DNA from: HGM04593 sp045647745
GTDB taxonomy: Bacteria > Bacteroidota > Bacteroidia > Bacteroidales > Bacteroidaceae
DNA length: 14,074 bases
NCBI GenBank assembly: GCA_045647745.1
Contig: JAZRMQ010000058.1
Location: 1 to 14,074 of the forward strand
Reading direction: 5' to 3'
The translations under genes were made by a program, and so were the position numbers. The notes under the pieces were generated by a model that was not told where the DNA came from, searched no databases, and saw only the letters and a list, made by a program, of their open reading frames with translations. Below, piece after piece: positions 1 through 6,957 of this stretch (positions are counted from its first letter, which is position 1; each line of letters opens with the position of its first letter).

Positions 1-279
1 GAGATCTAAAAAAAAACAAAAAGAGATTTCTCACATTCGTTCGAAATGACAAATACCGCAAAAATGTCATCTCGACAGAGCGAAGCGACGAGAGATCTAA
101 AAAAAACAAAAAGAGATTTCTCACATTCGTTCGAAATGACAAACACCGCAAAAATGTCATCTCGACAGAGCGAAGCGACGAGAGATCTAAAAAAAAACAA
201 AAAGAGATTTCTCACATTCGTTCGAAATGACAAATACCGCAAAAATGTCATCTCGACAGAGCGAAGCGACGAGAGATCT
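1..279. repeat. Tandem array of ~91-bp imperfect-palindrome repeats (REP-like)
   Basis: Three near-identical units start at 1, 92 and 182 (periods 91, 90 and 91). They differ only in the length of an A-run (9, 8, 9) and one T/C change (AAATACC against AAACACC). Each unit holds a 76-base element (23-98, 113-188, 204-279) separated by an A-rich spacer. Within an element the left arm (GAGATTTCTC...TCGAAATGACA) and right arm (TGTCATCTCGAC...GAGAGATCT) are diverged inverted copies: TGTCAT.TCGA pairs with TCGAAATGACA, and the outer GAGA.ATCT ends pair, so each could fold into a long interrupted hairpin. The first 7 bases are the tail of another element, so the array continues to the left of the window. 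Similar TCATYTCGA...GAGARATCT intergenic repeats are common in Bacteroidetes. The reading frames through it in both directions are by-products of the repeat. Confidence 0.9.
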
Positions 280-313
280 AAAAAAAAGGAACAAACAAGT
301 AAATATCACTACT

Positions 314-487
314 ATGAAACGATATATTAAACCGACAATTGAATTTATCGAAGTCGAAACATCGCCAATACTTGATGGCTCACTTTGGGTTGATAGTGGT
401 AATGGTGGTTATGCAGACCCCGACGGAAGCGACCAGCTCTCAAACGAGTACCGCAGCGACTGGCAGAATATTTGGGGAAATATGTAA
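314..487 (+). CDS. Short peptide of unknown function (57 aa)
   Basis: I do not recognise a function. The ATG at 314 is preferred because the upstream in-frame ATG at 227 lies inside the repeat array and would add repeat-encoded residues. The product begins MKRYIKPTIEFIEVET, followed by a short hydrophobic stretch (PILDGSLWVD) and then a Gly/Asp/Ser/Asn-rich polar tail ending in DWQNIWGNM. Small Bacteroidales proteins with this layout (basic 'KxYIKPxxxxxE' start, short hydrophobic patch, Gly/Asp tail) are common and uncharacterised; this match is from memory. There is no signal peptide, so it is probably cytosolic or leader-like. No TAnnTTTG-type promoter is visible between the repeats and the start. 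A palindromic terminator follows 23 bases after the stop, so it is probably not cotranscribed with the protease gene downstream. Whether it is translated is unproven. Confidence 0.6.
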   Translation: MKRYIKPTIEFIEVETSPILDGSLWVDSGNGGYADPDGSDQLSNEYRSDWQNIWGNM

Positions 488-510
488 TATTCCACCCTAC
501 TCTAATATTG

Positions 511-542
511 ACGTTGCAAGCCTTATATAAGGCTTGCAACGT
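511..542 (+). terminator. Perfect 32-bp palindrome, likely terminator
   Basis: ACGTTGCAAGCCTTAT is followed directly by its exact reverse complement. RNA would form a 14-bp stem closed by an ATAT loop. It lies 23 bases after the stop of the 57-residue peptide gene and is followed by TGCTTTTATG, a weak U-tract. Termination is the likely role, but such a symmetric site could also be bound by a dimeric regulator ahead of the protease gene at 631. Confidence 0.65.
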
Positions 543-605
543 TGCTTTTATGCACTTTTGTACTTATGCCTGAATAATCTATACATTAAAAACAAAACTT
601 TTCAC

Positions 606-613
606 TATCTTTA
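606..613 (+). promoter_or_regulatory. Candidate -7 element for the C10 protease gene
   Basis: TATCTTTA matches the Bacteroides -7 consensus TAnnTTTG at 7 of 8 positions and ends 17 bases before the ATG at 631, which would give a very short leader. No TTTG is found at the expected -33 distance, so the call is weak. The same octamer precedes recJ on the other strand at 14029-14036. Confidence 0.35.
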
Positions 614-630
614 CAGAAAATAGTTTATTT

Positions 631-1572
631 ATGAAAAAACTTTTACACACTATTATTCTCGCAATCAGTGTTATTGCAACCGCACAGGCCACTGCCGATA
701 ACAAGCAAAATGCAACCGCCGCCGAGACGGGTGGCAACGTTGTGGTGCTGCTGGAAACTGCAAGCTGGGGGCAGAACTACCCTTTCAACGAACAATGCTG
801 GACAAAATATAACGGCACAGAACACGCAAAAACAGGCTGCGTTGCCACCGCATACGCCATTGTGTTGCGCTACCACAAATACCCCAAAGAGGGAACAGAA
901 AACAAGTTGTATAATTGTCAGGCACCAATATATGTAGAACTCACGGACAGAGTCTATAACTGGGACAATATGCCGCTTGTATATGACGGCAACTGGAGCG
1001 AGGAGCAGATATATGAGGTATCGAAATTGATGGCTCACCTTGCACACGCAAACTTCTCGTCGTTCGGCAGCGGTGCAACAACAGCCAACGAGGAGCGTGA
1101 GACAGCAAGGCTCAACCGCTACTTCAATTACCCCAAGATTGCAGCATCGTACCAACGCGAATATACACAGCAGGAGTGGGAGGCAAAGATTAGGGAGAGC
1201 CTCGACAATGGTTGCCCCGTGCCATACGCCGCAAACAACAGCGGCACAGGCGACTCGCGCCATATGTTTGTTATCGACGGCTACACCGACAACGGATATT
1301 TTCATTTCAATTTTGGATGGAACGGCAGCGGTAACGGCTGGTTCAAGCTCGATGCCATAAAGCCCTATCAAGGCGATGACTACTCTTGGGAAGAGGGCTC
1401 GGAGCACTATGCGAACTTTAACCTAAAGCCCGAGAACGCGAGCAGCATCGAGGATATAAAAGAGCAAGAAGCCGGGAGCAAAGTGATTTATGACCTCAGC
1501 GGACGCAGGCTGAACGAGATTACTGCACCGGGGATATATATCGTTGGCGGCAAAAAGGTGTTAGTGAAGTGA
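631..1572 (+). CDS. C10 family (streptopain-like) secreted cysteine protease
   Basis: 313 residues. A signal peptide (MKKLLHTIILAISVIATAQA, about 1-22) implies export. The catalytic domain is clear: the Cys motif HAKTGCVATAYAIVLRYHKYP places the nucleophile at C70, and SRHMFVIDGY gives the catalytic His at H211, followed by the FHFNFGWNGSGNGWFKLDA segment that corresponds to the HVNWGWGG segment of streptopain (SpeB). About 48 residues lie between the predicted signal cleavage site and C70, almost the same as in mature SpeB (Cys47), so the inhibitory propeptide of about 118 residues found in SpeB is absent. The C-terminus (about 286-313, YDLSGRRLNEI...PGIYIVGGKKVLVK) resembles the short tail on many Bacteroidales secreted proteins and is related to type IX secretion sorting domains. 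The gene is followed by its own terminator. Substrate unknown; it could be a virulence-type or a nutritional/competitive protease. Confidence 0.9.
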   Translation: MKKLLHTIILAISVIATAQATADNKQNATAAETGGNVVVLLETASWGQNYPFNEQCWTKYNGTEHAKTGCVATAYAIVLRYHKYPKEGTENKLYNCQAPIYVELTDRVYNWDNMPLVYDGNWSEEQIYEVSKLMAHLAHANFSSFGSGATTANEERETARLNRYFNYPKIAASYQREYTQQEWEAKIRESLDNGCPVPYAANNSGTGDSRHMFVIDGYTDNGYFHFNFGWNGSGNGWFKLDAIKPYQGDDYSWEEGSEHYANFNLKPENASSIEDIKEQEAGSKVIYDLSGRRLNEITAPGIYIVGGKKVLVK

Positions 1573-1587
1573 TAAGTAAAATTTATT

Positions 1588-1625
1588 AAAAAGTGCAAGT
1601 GCCACAAGCATTTGCACTTTTTTTT
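1588..1625 (+). terminator. Rho-independent terminator after the C10 protease gene
   Basis: AAAAGTGCAA (1589-1598) pairs with TTGCACTTTT (1612-1621) around a 13-base loop, and the T-run continues to 1625. It begins 16 bases after the protease stop codon and shows that the protease gene and the large MG2 gene downstream are separate transcription units. Confidence 0.8.
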
Positions 1626-1662
1626 GTATTTTAGCAAAATGTTAAGATTTACCAGTCTCATT

Positions 1663-4600
1663 ATGCCAAAAAAACTAATCACATATCTCATTGCCATATT
1701 ATGCAGCACCGCAGCAATGGCACAAAGCCGCATCGACAGCATAGCCTACCGAGCAATACAGGTGGGGCAGGTGATGCAACAGGAACGCGTGTTCCTGCAC
1801 TTTGACAACACAGCCTATTATCTGGGCGAGACAATGTGGTTCAAGGCATACACCACGTTCGGCACAAACGACAGGCCGAGCACTTTGAGCAAGGTGCTTT
1901 ATGTGGAGCTTGTGGCGCCCGAGGGCTATGTGGTGGAGACAAAAAAGTACAAGCTCGACGACAACGGCTGCTGCTACGGCGAATTTGAGCTCAACCCATT
2001 ATTGCTATCGGGATACTACGAGGTGCGCGCCTACACTCGATATATGCTCAACTGGGGCAAGGAAGCTGTGTTCACAAGGGTGTTCCCAATATTTGACAAG
2101 GTAAATGCCGATAATTGGGATTTTAAGAATATGCTCGACCGCCGCCGAGGATACAACGAGCGTGGCAAATGGATAAGCGCCGAGCTGCCCGAGGCTACAC
2201 TCGACTTTTTTCCCGAGAGCGGACACCTTGTCGATGGCATAAAAAGCACTGTGGCATTTGAGCTGCGTGGCGAGGAGGGCGCCTTTGGCGAGGAGACGGT
2301 GACAATATTCGAGGACAACGAGCCATTAATAGAGTGCAAGCCTGTACACGAGGGCAAGGGCGTGTTCACCCTCACCCCCAAGCAAAAAGCCAAATACCGC
2401 GCCGAGGTTACAATGACCAACAAGGACGGCAAAGCTAAAAAACACACCTTCAAGCTACCCGAGGTGAGCAAAGAGGGCGTGGTGCTGAATGTTGCAGAGA
2501 AGAACGACAGCATTATAATAACCGCTACAAACAACCTTGCCGAGGATTGCGAACTAGGAGTTGTAATTCTTTACCGCGGAGCGTTGGGATATTTCAAAAA
2601 GTTCAACAGCAGCAATAAAAACATCGGCTACTCTATTGCAAAGCAGGGACTGCCCGAGGGTGTGAACCGCGTGGTGCTGTTTGCCAACGAGCACACTCCG
2701 CTTGCCGAGCGACAATTCTTCATCACCCACGACTCTGTGGCTGCAAGCGACCGCGAGACGGTGAAACTGAACATAACAGCCAACGGCTATCACCCGCACA
2801 ACCTATCGCCAAAGCCGGGCGAAAAGATAACCCTGAAGGTTACACGCGACGATGGCAAGCCAATACCGCAAGGAGCAAGCCTCTCGCTCTCGGCAAGCGA
2901 CGCCATTGGCAAGCAAATAACATCATACAGCCACAATCTGTACAGCTATCTGCTACTGGGCTCCGAGCTTAAAGGATATATTCCAAACGCTACACAATAT
3001 TTTGATGACAACAACAGCAACCGCAAGGCACAGCTCGACCTGCTGATGCTCACTCACGGCTGGACATCATATAATTGGCATATGCTCACGCGCGAGAAGA
3101 TAACCGATTTTCAACCCGTTGAGCGTGGCATCTCGCTAAAAGGCAAATTCTTTCAAAAACAGAAAAACACAAAATTCGGCAGCTACGGCAATACAAAACT
3201 CACCCCGCAAGCCTACAATTTAACACGAGTGGACATTGAGGGCGACAGTGGCAAGATTGAAACAACAACATTCCGCACCGATAGCATTGGTGGCTTTATG
3301 ATTGAATTTGATGATTTCTACGGCACACGCATTGCTGCACTGCGCCCGCAAACAATATTCAAGCACAGCGAGAATATATCCTACCAGTATGCTCTCGACC
3401 GCTACTACTCGCCCGACTTCCGCCTCTATGACTATTGGGAGCGCCACCTTGGCGAGGCTATGGCAAAGAGCACGGCCGACAGCCTTGTGAGAATGAATCC
3501 CTTTGAATATATGCTCTCGTCGGTTGACGTGGTTGAAAAACGCAAAAAGGAGGTAAACGAGCGCCCGCCACACAGCGAGATGCGCTTCAACTACCTCGAC
3601 GAGTGGGAGTATGCACAGGACGTCACGTACCTCGATATGTTCAACACCTACGAGGATGAAATATACAACAACATCAAAAACGATGCCTATGTTTACGAGA
3701 CACCGGGTGATGTTGATGACGAAAATGAAATTTTACGCGAGAGGACCATTGTTCACGAAAATGGGCAGATTATTTCTATCCAAGAAAATGGACGTTTGAC
3801 AACCAAATATCTTGGCAATATACGATTGGGCAATGAAGCCTTTCCAATCACCACAAAACAGGAGTACAGCCACACTCTCACTGCTGCCGACGTTGTGTCG
3901 AGCGCAATGAAACGTCACAACTATAATTGGGCCTATTGGGTGCAACTGATGGTGGTGCTTGGTGAATACAGCCCAAACACAGTGCCACAACCCGATAAAG
4001 AGTATCTGCGCGGACTGCCTGACGCCGACAAGATGACAAACTTCAAAGAGATTGTCATACGCAGCGATGCAAAGACACGCGAGCAGTTTGAGAACAAGCA
4101 CACCTATTGGGCGCCGCTTGCGAATATGCTCGACCACAAGACTGCAATGCAGAAGTTTTATCTAGGATTCTTGTCGCAAATGTATCTGTATGCCGGCGAG
4201 GGCATTGATAATTGCCCTAACTACAACACATTCTACAGCGCTATATCAGAACAGACGGGAGGGGGTAAAAACTCTGATATTCAGATAGGCCTTGCATACC
4301 CCAAAAACCCCAACTACGTTGCGTGCCTTATACCTTATGAGGAGGGCGAGCGAGAAAGGACTATTGTTCCCGAATTTGCAGCCACAGGCAGTTCACAACG
4401 ATACACCTCGGTGCAGGGATACAGCGAGAGCAAGCAGTTCTATTCACCCGACTACAGCAAGATGCAGCCACAACCCGACGACTACCGCCGCACGCTCGTA
4501 TGGGTGCCCGAGATTGAGATAAACGAGAATGGCGAGGCTGTTGTTGAGCTTTATAACACCCGTAACTGCTGCAATATTGTTGTTGACGTTGCCGGGCGCA

Positions 4601-5490
4601 ACGGTACGTCGCTCTACAGCAACGATGCTGTGACAACAACAAAAATAAACACTCACGCACAGCAAAGCACCAACAACAAAGCAGAGCAACAGACAAAAGC
4701 CGAAGAGAAAGAGGAGGCGCTAAGCCCCGAGGTTGAGAAGGCTTGCGCTTGGGAGCATCAAAAGGGTGTTATCTATTTTAACAAGGGCAATTACAGAGAC
4801 GCCGTGACAATTTTTGCCGAGCTTGTGCAATACAAATATCCACCATCATTGTATTATGTATCACTCTGCTACCGCGATGGCAAAGGCGTGACAAAGAACC
4901 CTGCAGCATCGATAAAATTCCTGCTCGAGGCGGCAAAGCGAGGCTATGGCACGGCGCAATATGAGCTTGCCAAAGAGTGCGAAGAAGGCAATATAATAGA
5001 GCGCAACGACTCTCTTGCACACAATTGGTATGAAAAAGCTGCTGCAAACGACGAGCCTCGCGCACTGATTGAGCTATCGCACCGCTACCGCGACGGGCAC
5101 TTTGTCGAGCAGGACAATTCTAAGAGCTTTGAACTATTGATACGTGCTGCCAACCTACAAGAGCCAACGGCGCTGTATGAATATGGCGAGCTTTTAATAA
5201 AGGAGGGCAAAGATGGCTCCCAATATATTGAGGCAGCTGCGGATTTAGGCAATGAAAAGGCTATGATTTATATGTTCGAGTATCTTGATGAGCAAAAGAG
5301 ATACAAAGAGGCGTATAGATACGCCAAAATGCTGATGGAGGCCGACAATCACGAGGGTACAAGGCGTGTCGCCGATTATTACTACGAGGGAAAAGGCGTG
5401 TCGCGCGACAAGAGCCTTGCAAGAGACCTGTATTACGATGCATCGCGAGCCGGCAACAAGGAGGCAAAAGAAAAACTGAGAAATTTGTAA
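1663..5490 (+). CDS. Exported MG2-domain protein with C-terminal Sel1-like repeats
   Basis: 1275 residues from the ATG at 1663. This start is chosen because it begins a normal signal peptide (MPKKLITYLIAILCSTAAMAQ). Upstream starts (ATG 1639, TTG 1612) sit on or within the terminator and a possible -7 element (TATTTTAG, 1627-1634). Residues about 38-145 (QERVFLHFDNTAYYLGETMWFKAY onward, to GYYEVRAYTRYM) form an MG2-type fold domain as in alpha-2-macroglobulin-like proteins. The middle region carries a Bacteroidetes-type core with SSVDVVEKRKKEV (about 618-630) and FKEIVIRSDA. Near 915-965, TSVQGYSESKQFYSPDY and DYRRTLVWVPEI are hallmarks of large exported Bacteroidales proteins, often annotated as MG2 or plug-domain proteins. 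A charged Gln/Glu/Lys linker (about 998-1025) leads to a helical block (about 1030-1275) of roughly six Sel1/TPR-like repeats (CYRDGKGVTKNP, NWYEKAAAND, YYYEGKGVSRDKS). Probably periplasmic or outer-membrane-associated; role unknown. No catalytic motif or thioester CxEQ is seen. Confidence 0.82.
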   Translation: MPKKLITYLIAILCSTAAMAQSRIDSIAYRAIQVGQVMQQERVFLHFDNTAYYLGETMWFKAYTTFGTNDRPSTLSKVLYVELVAPEGYVVETKKYKLDDNGCCYGEFELNPLLLSGYYEVRAYTRYMLNWGKEAVFTRVFPIFDKVNADNWDFKNMLDRRRGYNERGKWISAELPEATLDFFPESGHLVDGIKSTVAFELRGEEGAFGEETVTIFEDNEPLIECKPVHEGKGVFTLTPKQKAKYRAEVTMTNKDGKAKKHTFKLPEVSKEGVVLNVAEKNDSIIITATNNLAEDCELGVVILYRGALGYFKKFNSSNKNIGYSIAKQGLPEGVNRVVLFANEHTPLAERQFFITHDSVAASDRETVKLNITANGYHPHNLSPKPGEKITLKVTRDDGKPIPQGASLSLSASDAIGKQITSYSHNLYSYLLLGSELKGYIPNATQYFDDNNSNRKAQLDLLMLTHGWTSYNWHMLTREKITDFQPVERGISLKGKFFQKQKNTKFGSYGNTKLTPQAYNLTRVDIEGDSGKIETTTFRTDSIGGFMIEFDDFYGTRIAALRPQTIFKHSENISYQYALDRYYSPDFRLYDYWERHLGEAMAKSTADSLVRMNPFEYMLSSVDVVEKRKKEVNERPPHSEMRFNYLDEWEYAQDVTYLDMFNTYEDEIYNNIKNDAYVYETPGDVDDENEILRERTIVHENGQIISIQENGRLTTKYLGNIRLGNEAFPITTKQEYSHTLTAADVVSSAMKRHNYNWAYWVQLMVVLGEYSPNTVPQPDKEYLRGLPDADKMTNFKEIVIRSDAKTREQFENKHTYWAPLANMLDHKTAMQKFYLGFLSQMYLYAGEGIDNCPNYNTFYSAISEQTGGGKNSDIQIGLAYPKNPNYVACLIPYEEGERERTIVPEFAATGSSQRYTSVQGYSESKQFYSPDYSKMQPQPDDYRRTLVWVPEIEINENGEAVVELYNTRNCCNIVVDVAGRNGTSLYSNDAVTTTKINTHAQQSTNNKAEQQTKAEEKEEALSPEVEKACAWEHQKGVIYFNKGNYRDAVTIFAELVQYKYPPSLYYVSLCYRDGKGVTKNPAASIKFLLEAAKRGYGTAQYELAKECEEGNIIERNDSLAHNWYEKAAANDEPRALIELSHRYRDGHFVEQDNSKSFELLIRAANLQEPTALYEYGELLIKEGKDGSQYIEAAADLGNEKAMIYMFEYLDEQKRYKEAYRYAKMLMEADNHEGTRRVADYYYEGKGVSRDKSLARDLYYDASRAGNKEAKEKLRNL

Positions 5491-5515
5491 AACTGCGTTA
5501 ATTTGCACTATACGC

Positions 5516-5546
5516 TTTGAAAGGAGATACATTTTTTGTTACTTTG
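5516..5546 (+). promoter_or_regulatory. Bacteroides-type promoter for the GH109-like gene
   Basis: TTTG at 5516-5519 (-33) is separated by 19 bases from TTACTTTG at 5539-5546 (-7, one mismatch to TAnnTTTG), close to the published Bacteroides consensus. Transcription would start near 5552, leaving a leader of about 15 bases before the ATG at 5567. This is the best-formed promoter in the window. It allows the gene to be expressed independently of the MG2 gene, although no terminator lies between them and read-through is possible. Confidence 0.65.
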
Positions 5547-5566
5547 CAGACGCTAACAACAGACTA

Positions 5567-6763
5567 ATGAACAAGAGCAATAATACCCAGCTACAATTCA
5601 GCTGCGAACCGATAGAGTGTGTAAGAATAGGGTTCGTGGGCTTGGGTGTGCGTGCCAAACGCGCCGTGCATCGTATGATGCACATTGACGGCTGTAAAGT
5701 TGTTGCTTTGTGCGACCTTGTCAAAGAGAATATTGACGAGGCTGCCGAAATTATCGCAAAAAGCGGGCACAATGAGCCGGCAACCTTCACCGGCAAGGAG
5801 GGCTGGAGAAGTCTTTGCGAGCAACCAAATATCGACCTTGTTTATATTTGCACCGACTGGGCCAGCCACGCCGATATTGCTGTATATGCAATGCAGTGCG
5901 GCAAGCACGTTGCCACAGAGGTGCCCGCAGCCACAACTGTAGCCGACTGCTGGAGGCTCGTTGACACAGCCGAACAGACACAGCGCCACTGCATTATGCT
6001 GGAGAATTGTTGTTACGACGAATTTGAACTTTGCACTATAAATATGGCGCAAAAAGGGGTTCTTGGAGATATTATACACGCCGAGGGCTCTTACCTTCAC
6101 GACCTGCGCGAGCGTATCTCGTCAAACGATAATGGCGAACGTAAATGGAGCAACTGGCAGGTTGATTTTATGAACGGGCACAATGGCAACCCCTACCCTA
6201 CACACGGCCTCGGCCCCATTGCTCTTGCAATGAACATTAACCGCGGCGATAGAATGAAGAGCATTGTATCGGTATCATCTATGCGTGTCGGCGACAAAGA
6301 TGGGCTCAACGGAACAATGAACAGCTCGCTAATCACTACCGAAAAGGGCAAAACTATTCTTGTTCAGCACTGTATATCATTGCCGCGCCCCTACAGCCGC
6401 TCGTTCCTTATAAGTGGCACCGAGGGCTTTGCACAAAAATACCCTGTCCCTATGTACTCTTTCGCCCCCGACAGTGAAAATATTGTGACAGGCGATGCTT
6501 GCGAGGAGATTTTGGCCAAGCACTGCCACCCGTTTGTGAAAGAGTACAAGGAGCGCGGTGTGGAGCTTTGCGACCGCCGTTGGATTGATTATGCAATGGA
6601 CTGCCGCTTGATACACTGTTTGCGCAATGGCTTGCCATTGGATATGAATGTGTACGATGCTGCATTATGGAGCTGCCTTGTAGAACTCACTGACATCTCG
6701 GCAAACAATGGCGGAACACCGATAGATGTCCCCGATTTTACACGAGGAAAGTGGAGGGGATAA
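5567..6763 (+). CDS. Gfo/Idh/MocA-fold protein, GH109-like (putative alpha-N-acetylgalactosaminidase)
   Basis: 398 residues. The N-terminal Rossmann domain binds NAD(P): IGFVGLGVRAKR at 21-32, then VVALCDL with D50 at the end of strand 2. Further motifs are KHVATEVPAA (113-122), MLENCCY (144-150), HAEGSYLHDLR (171-181), HNGNPYPTHGLGPIA (205-219), MNINRGDRM (222-230) and LPRPYSR (272-278). This set, especially NGNxYPTHGLGP and NINRGDR, is typical of glycoside hydrolase family 109, whose characterised members remove alpha-linked GalNAc by an NAD-dependent redox mechanism. Y210 and H213 are the YxxH pair expected in the active site. Known GH109 enzymes are usually 420-470 residues with an export signal. 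This one has no signal peptide, so it should act in the cytoplasm, or it may be a dehydrogenase of the wider family. A terminator follows at 6819. Confidence 0.85.
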   Translation: MNKSNNTQLQFSCEPIECVRIGFVGLGVRAKRAVHRMMHIDGCKVVALCDLVKENIDEAAEIIAKSGHNEPATFTGKEGWRSLCEQPNIDLVYICTDWASHADIAVYAMQCGKHVATEVPAATTVADCWRLVDTAEQTQRHCIMLENCCYDEFELCTINMAQKGVLGDIIHAEGSYLHDLRERISSNDNGERKWSNWQVDFMNGHNGNPYPTHGLGPIALAMNINRGDRMKSIVSVSSMRVGDKDGLNGTMNSSLITTEKGKTILVQHCISLPRPYSRSFLISGTEGFAQKYPVPMYSFAPDSENIVTGDACEEILAKHCHPFVKEYKERGVELCDRRWIDYAMDCRLIHCLRNGLPLDMNVYDAALWSCLVELTDISANNGGTPIDVPDFTRGKWRG

Positions 6764-6818
6764 AAAAGTTCTTTTTTATACTTCGCTAGAAATCAACGCA
6801 AAAAATCACTTAAAAGAC

Positions 6819-6849
6819 TACAAAATTTACTCATTTTGTAATTTTTTTT
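6819..6849 (+). terminator. Rho-independent terminator after the GH109-like gene
   Basis: TACAAAAT (6819-6826) pairs with ATTTTGTA (6833-6840) across a 6-base loop, followed by A and eight T. The stem is AT-rich and therefore weak, but its placement 56 bases after the stop codon and the T-run support the call. It separates the GH109-like gene from the Lys/Ala-rich repeat gene. Confidence 0.65.
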
Positions 6850-6875
6850 CATCATTTATGCACTTTTGGGTTATT

Positions 6876-6937
6876 TATTTTTGTCATATTGTTTTAAAAT
6901 AGTAATTTCGCGCTCCGTTTCAGAGAAAATACTTTTT
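6876..6937 (+). promoter_or_regulatory. Promoter region of the Lys/Ala-rich repeat protein gene
   Basis: Two candidate -7 elements occur: TATTTTTG at 6876-6883, a perfect match to TAnnTTTG but with a poor -33 box, and TACTTTTT at 6930-6937 with TTTC 20 bases upstream (6906-6909). The second is only 20 bases before the ATG at 6958. Between the terminator at 6849 and this start there is otherwise only AT-rich sequence with no gene. Confidence 0.4.
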
Positions 6938-6957
6938 TTTAACAATATATATATACG

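Noticed and set aside
1..279. CRISPR array
   Set aside because: The whole 91-base unit repeats, including the would-be spacers, and no cas genes are present.
6..330. Open frames on both strands through the repeat array (for example starting at 46 and 227)
   Set aside because: They consist of the translated 91-base repeat, whose period shifts the frame, and have no protein-like features apart from the peptide gene starting at 314.
643..1407. 254-codon open frame on the - strand opposite the C10 protease gene
   Set aside because: The + strand encodes a protein with full catalytic motifs; the antisense frame is Cys/Val-rich with no recognisable domain.
6764..6780. AAAAAAGTTCTTTTTT as a terminator directly after the GH109-like gene
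   Set aside because: The loop is too small and the stem is only A-T pairs; the hairpin at 6819-6849 is a better candidate.
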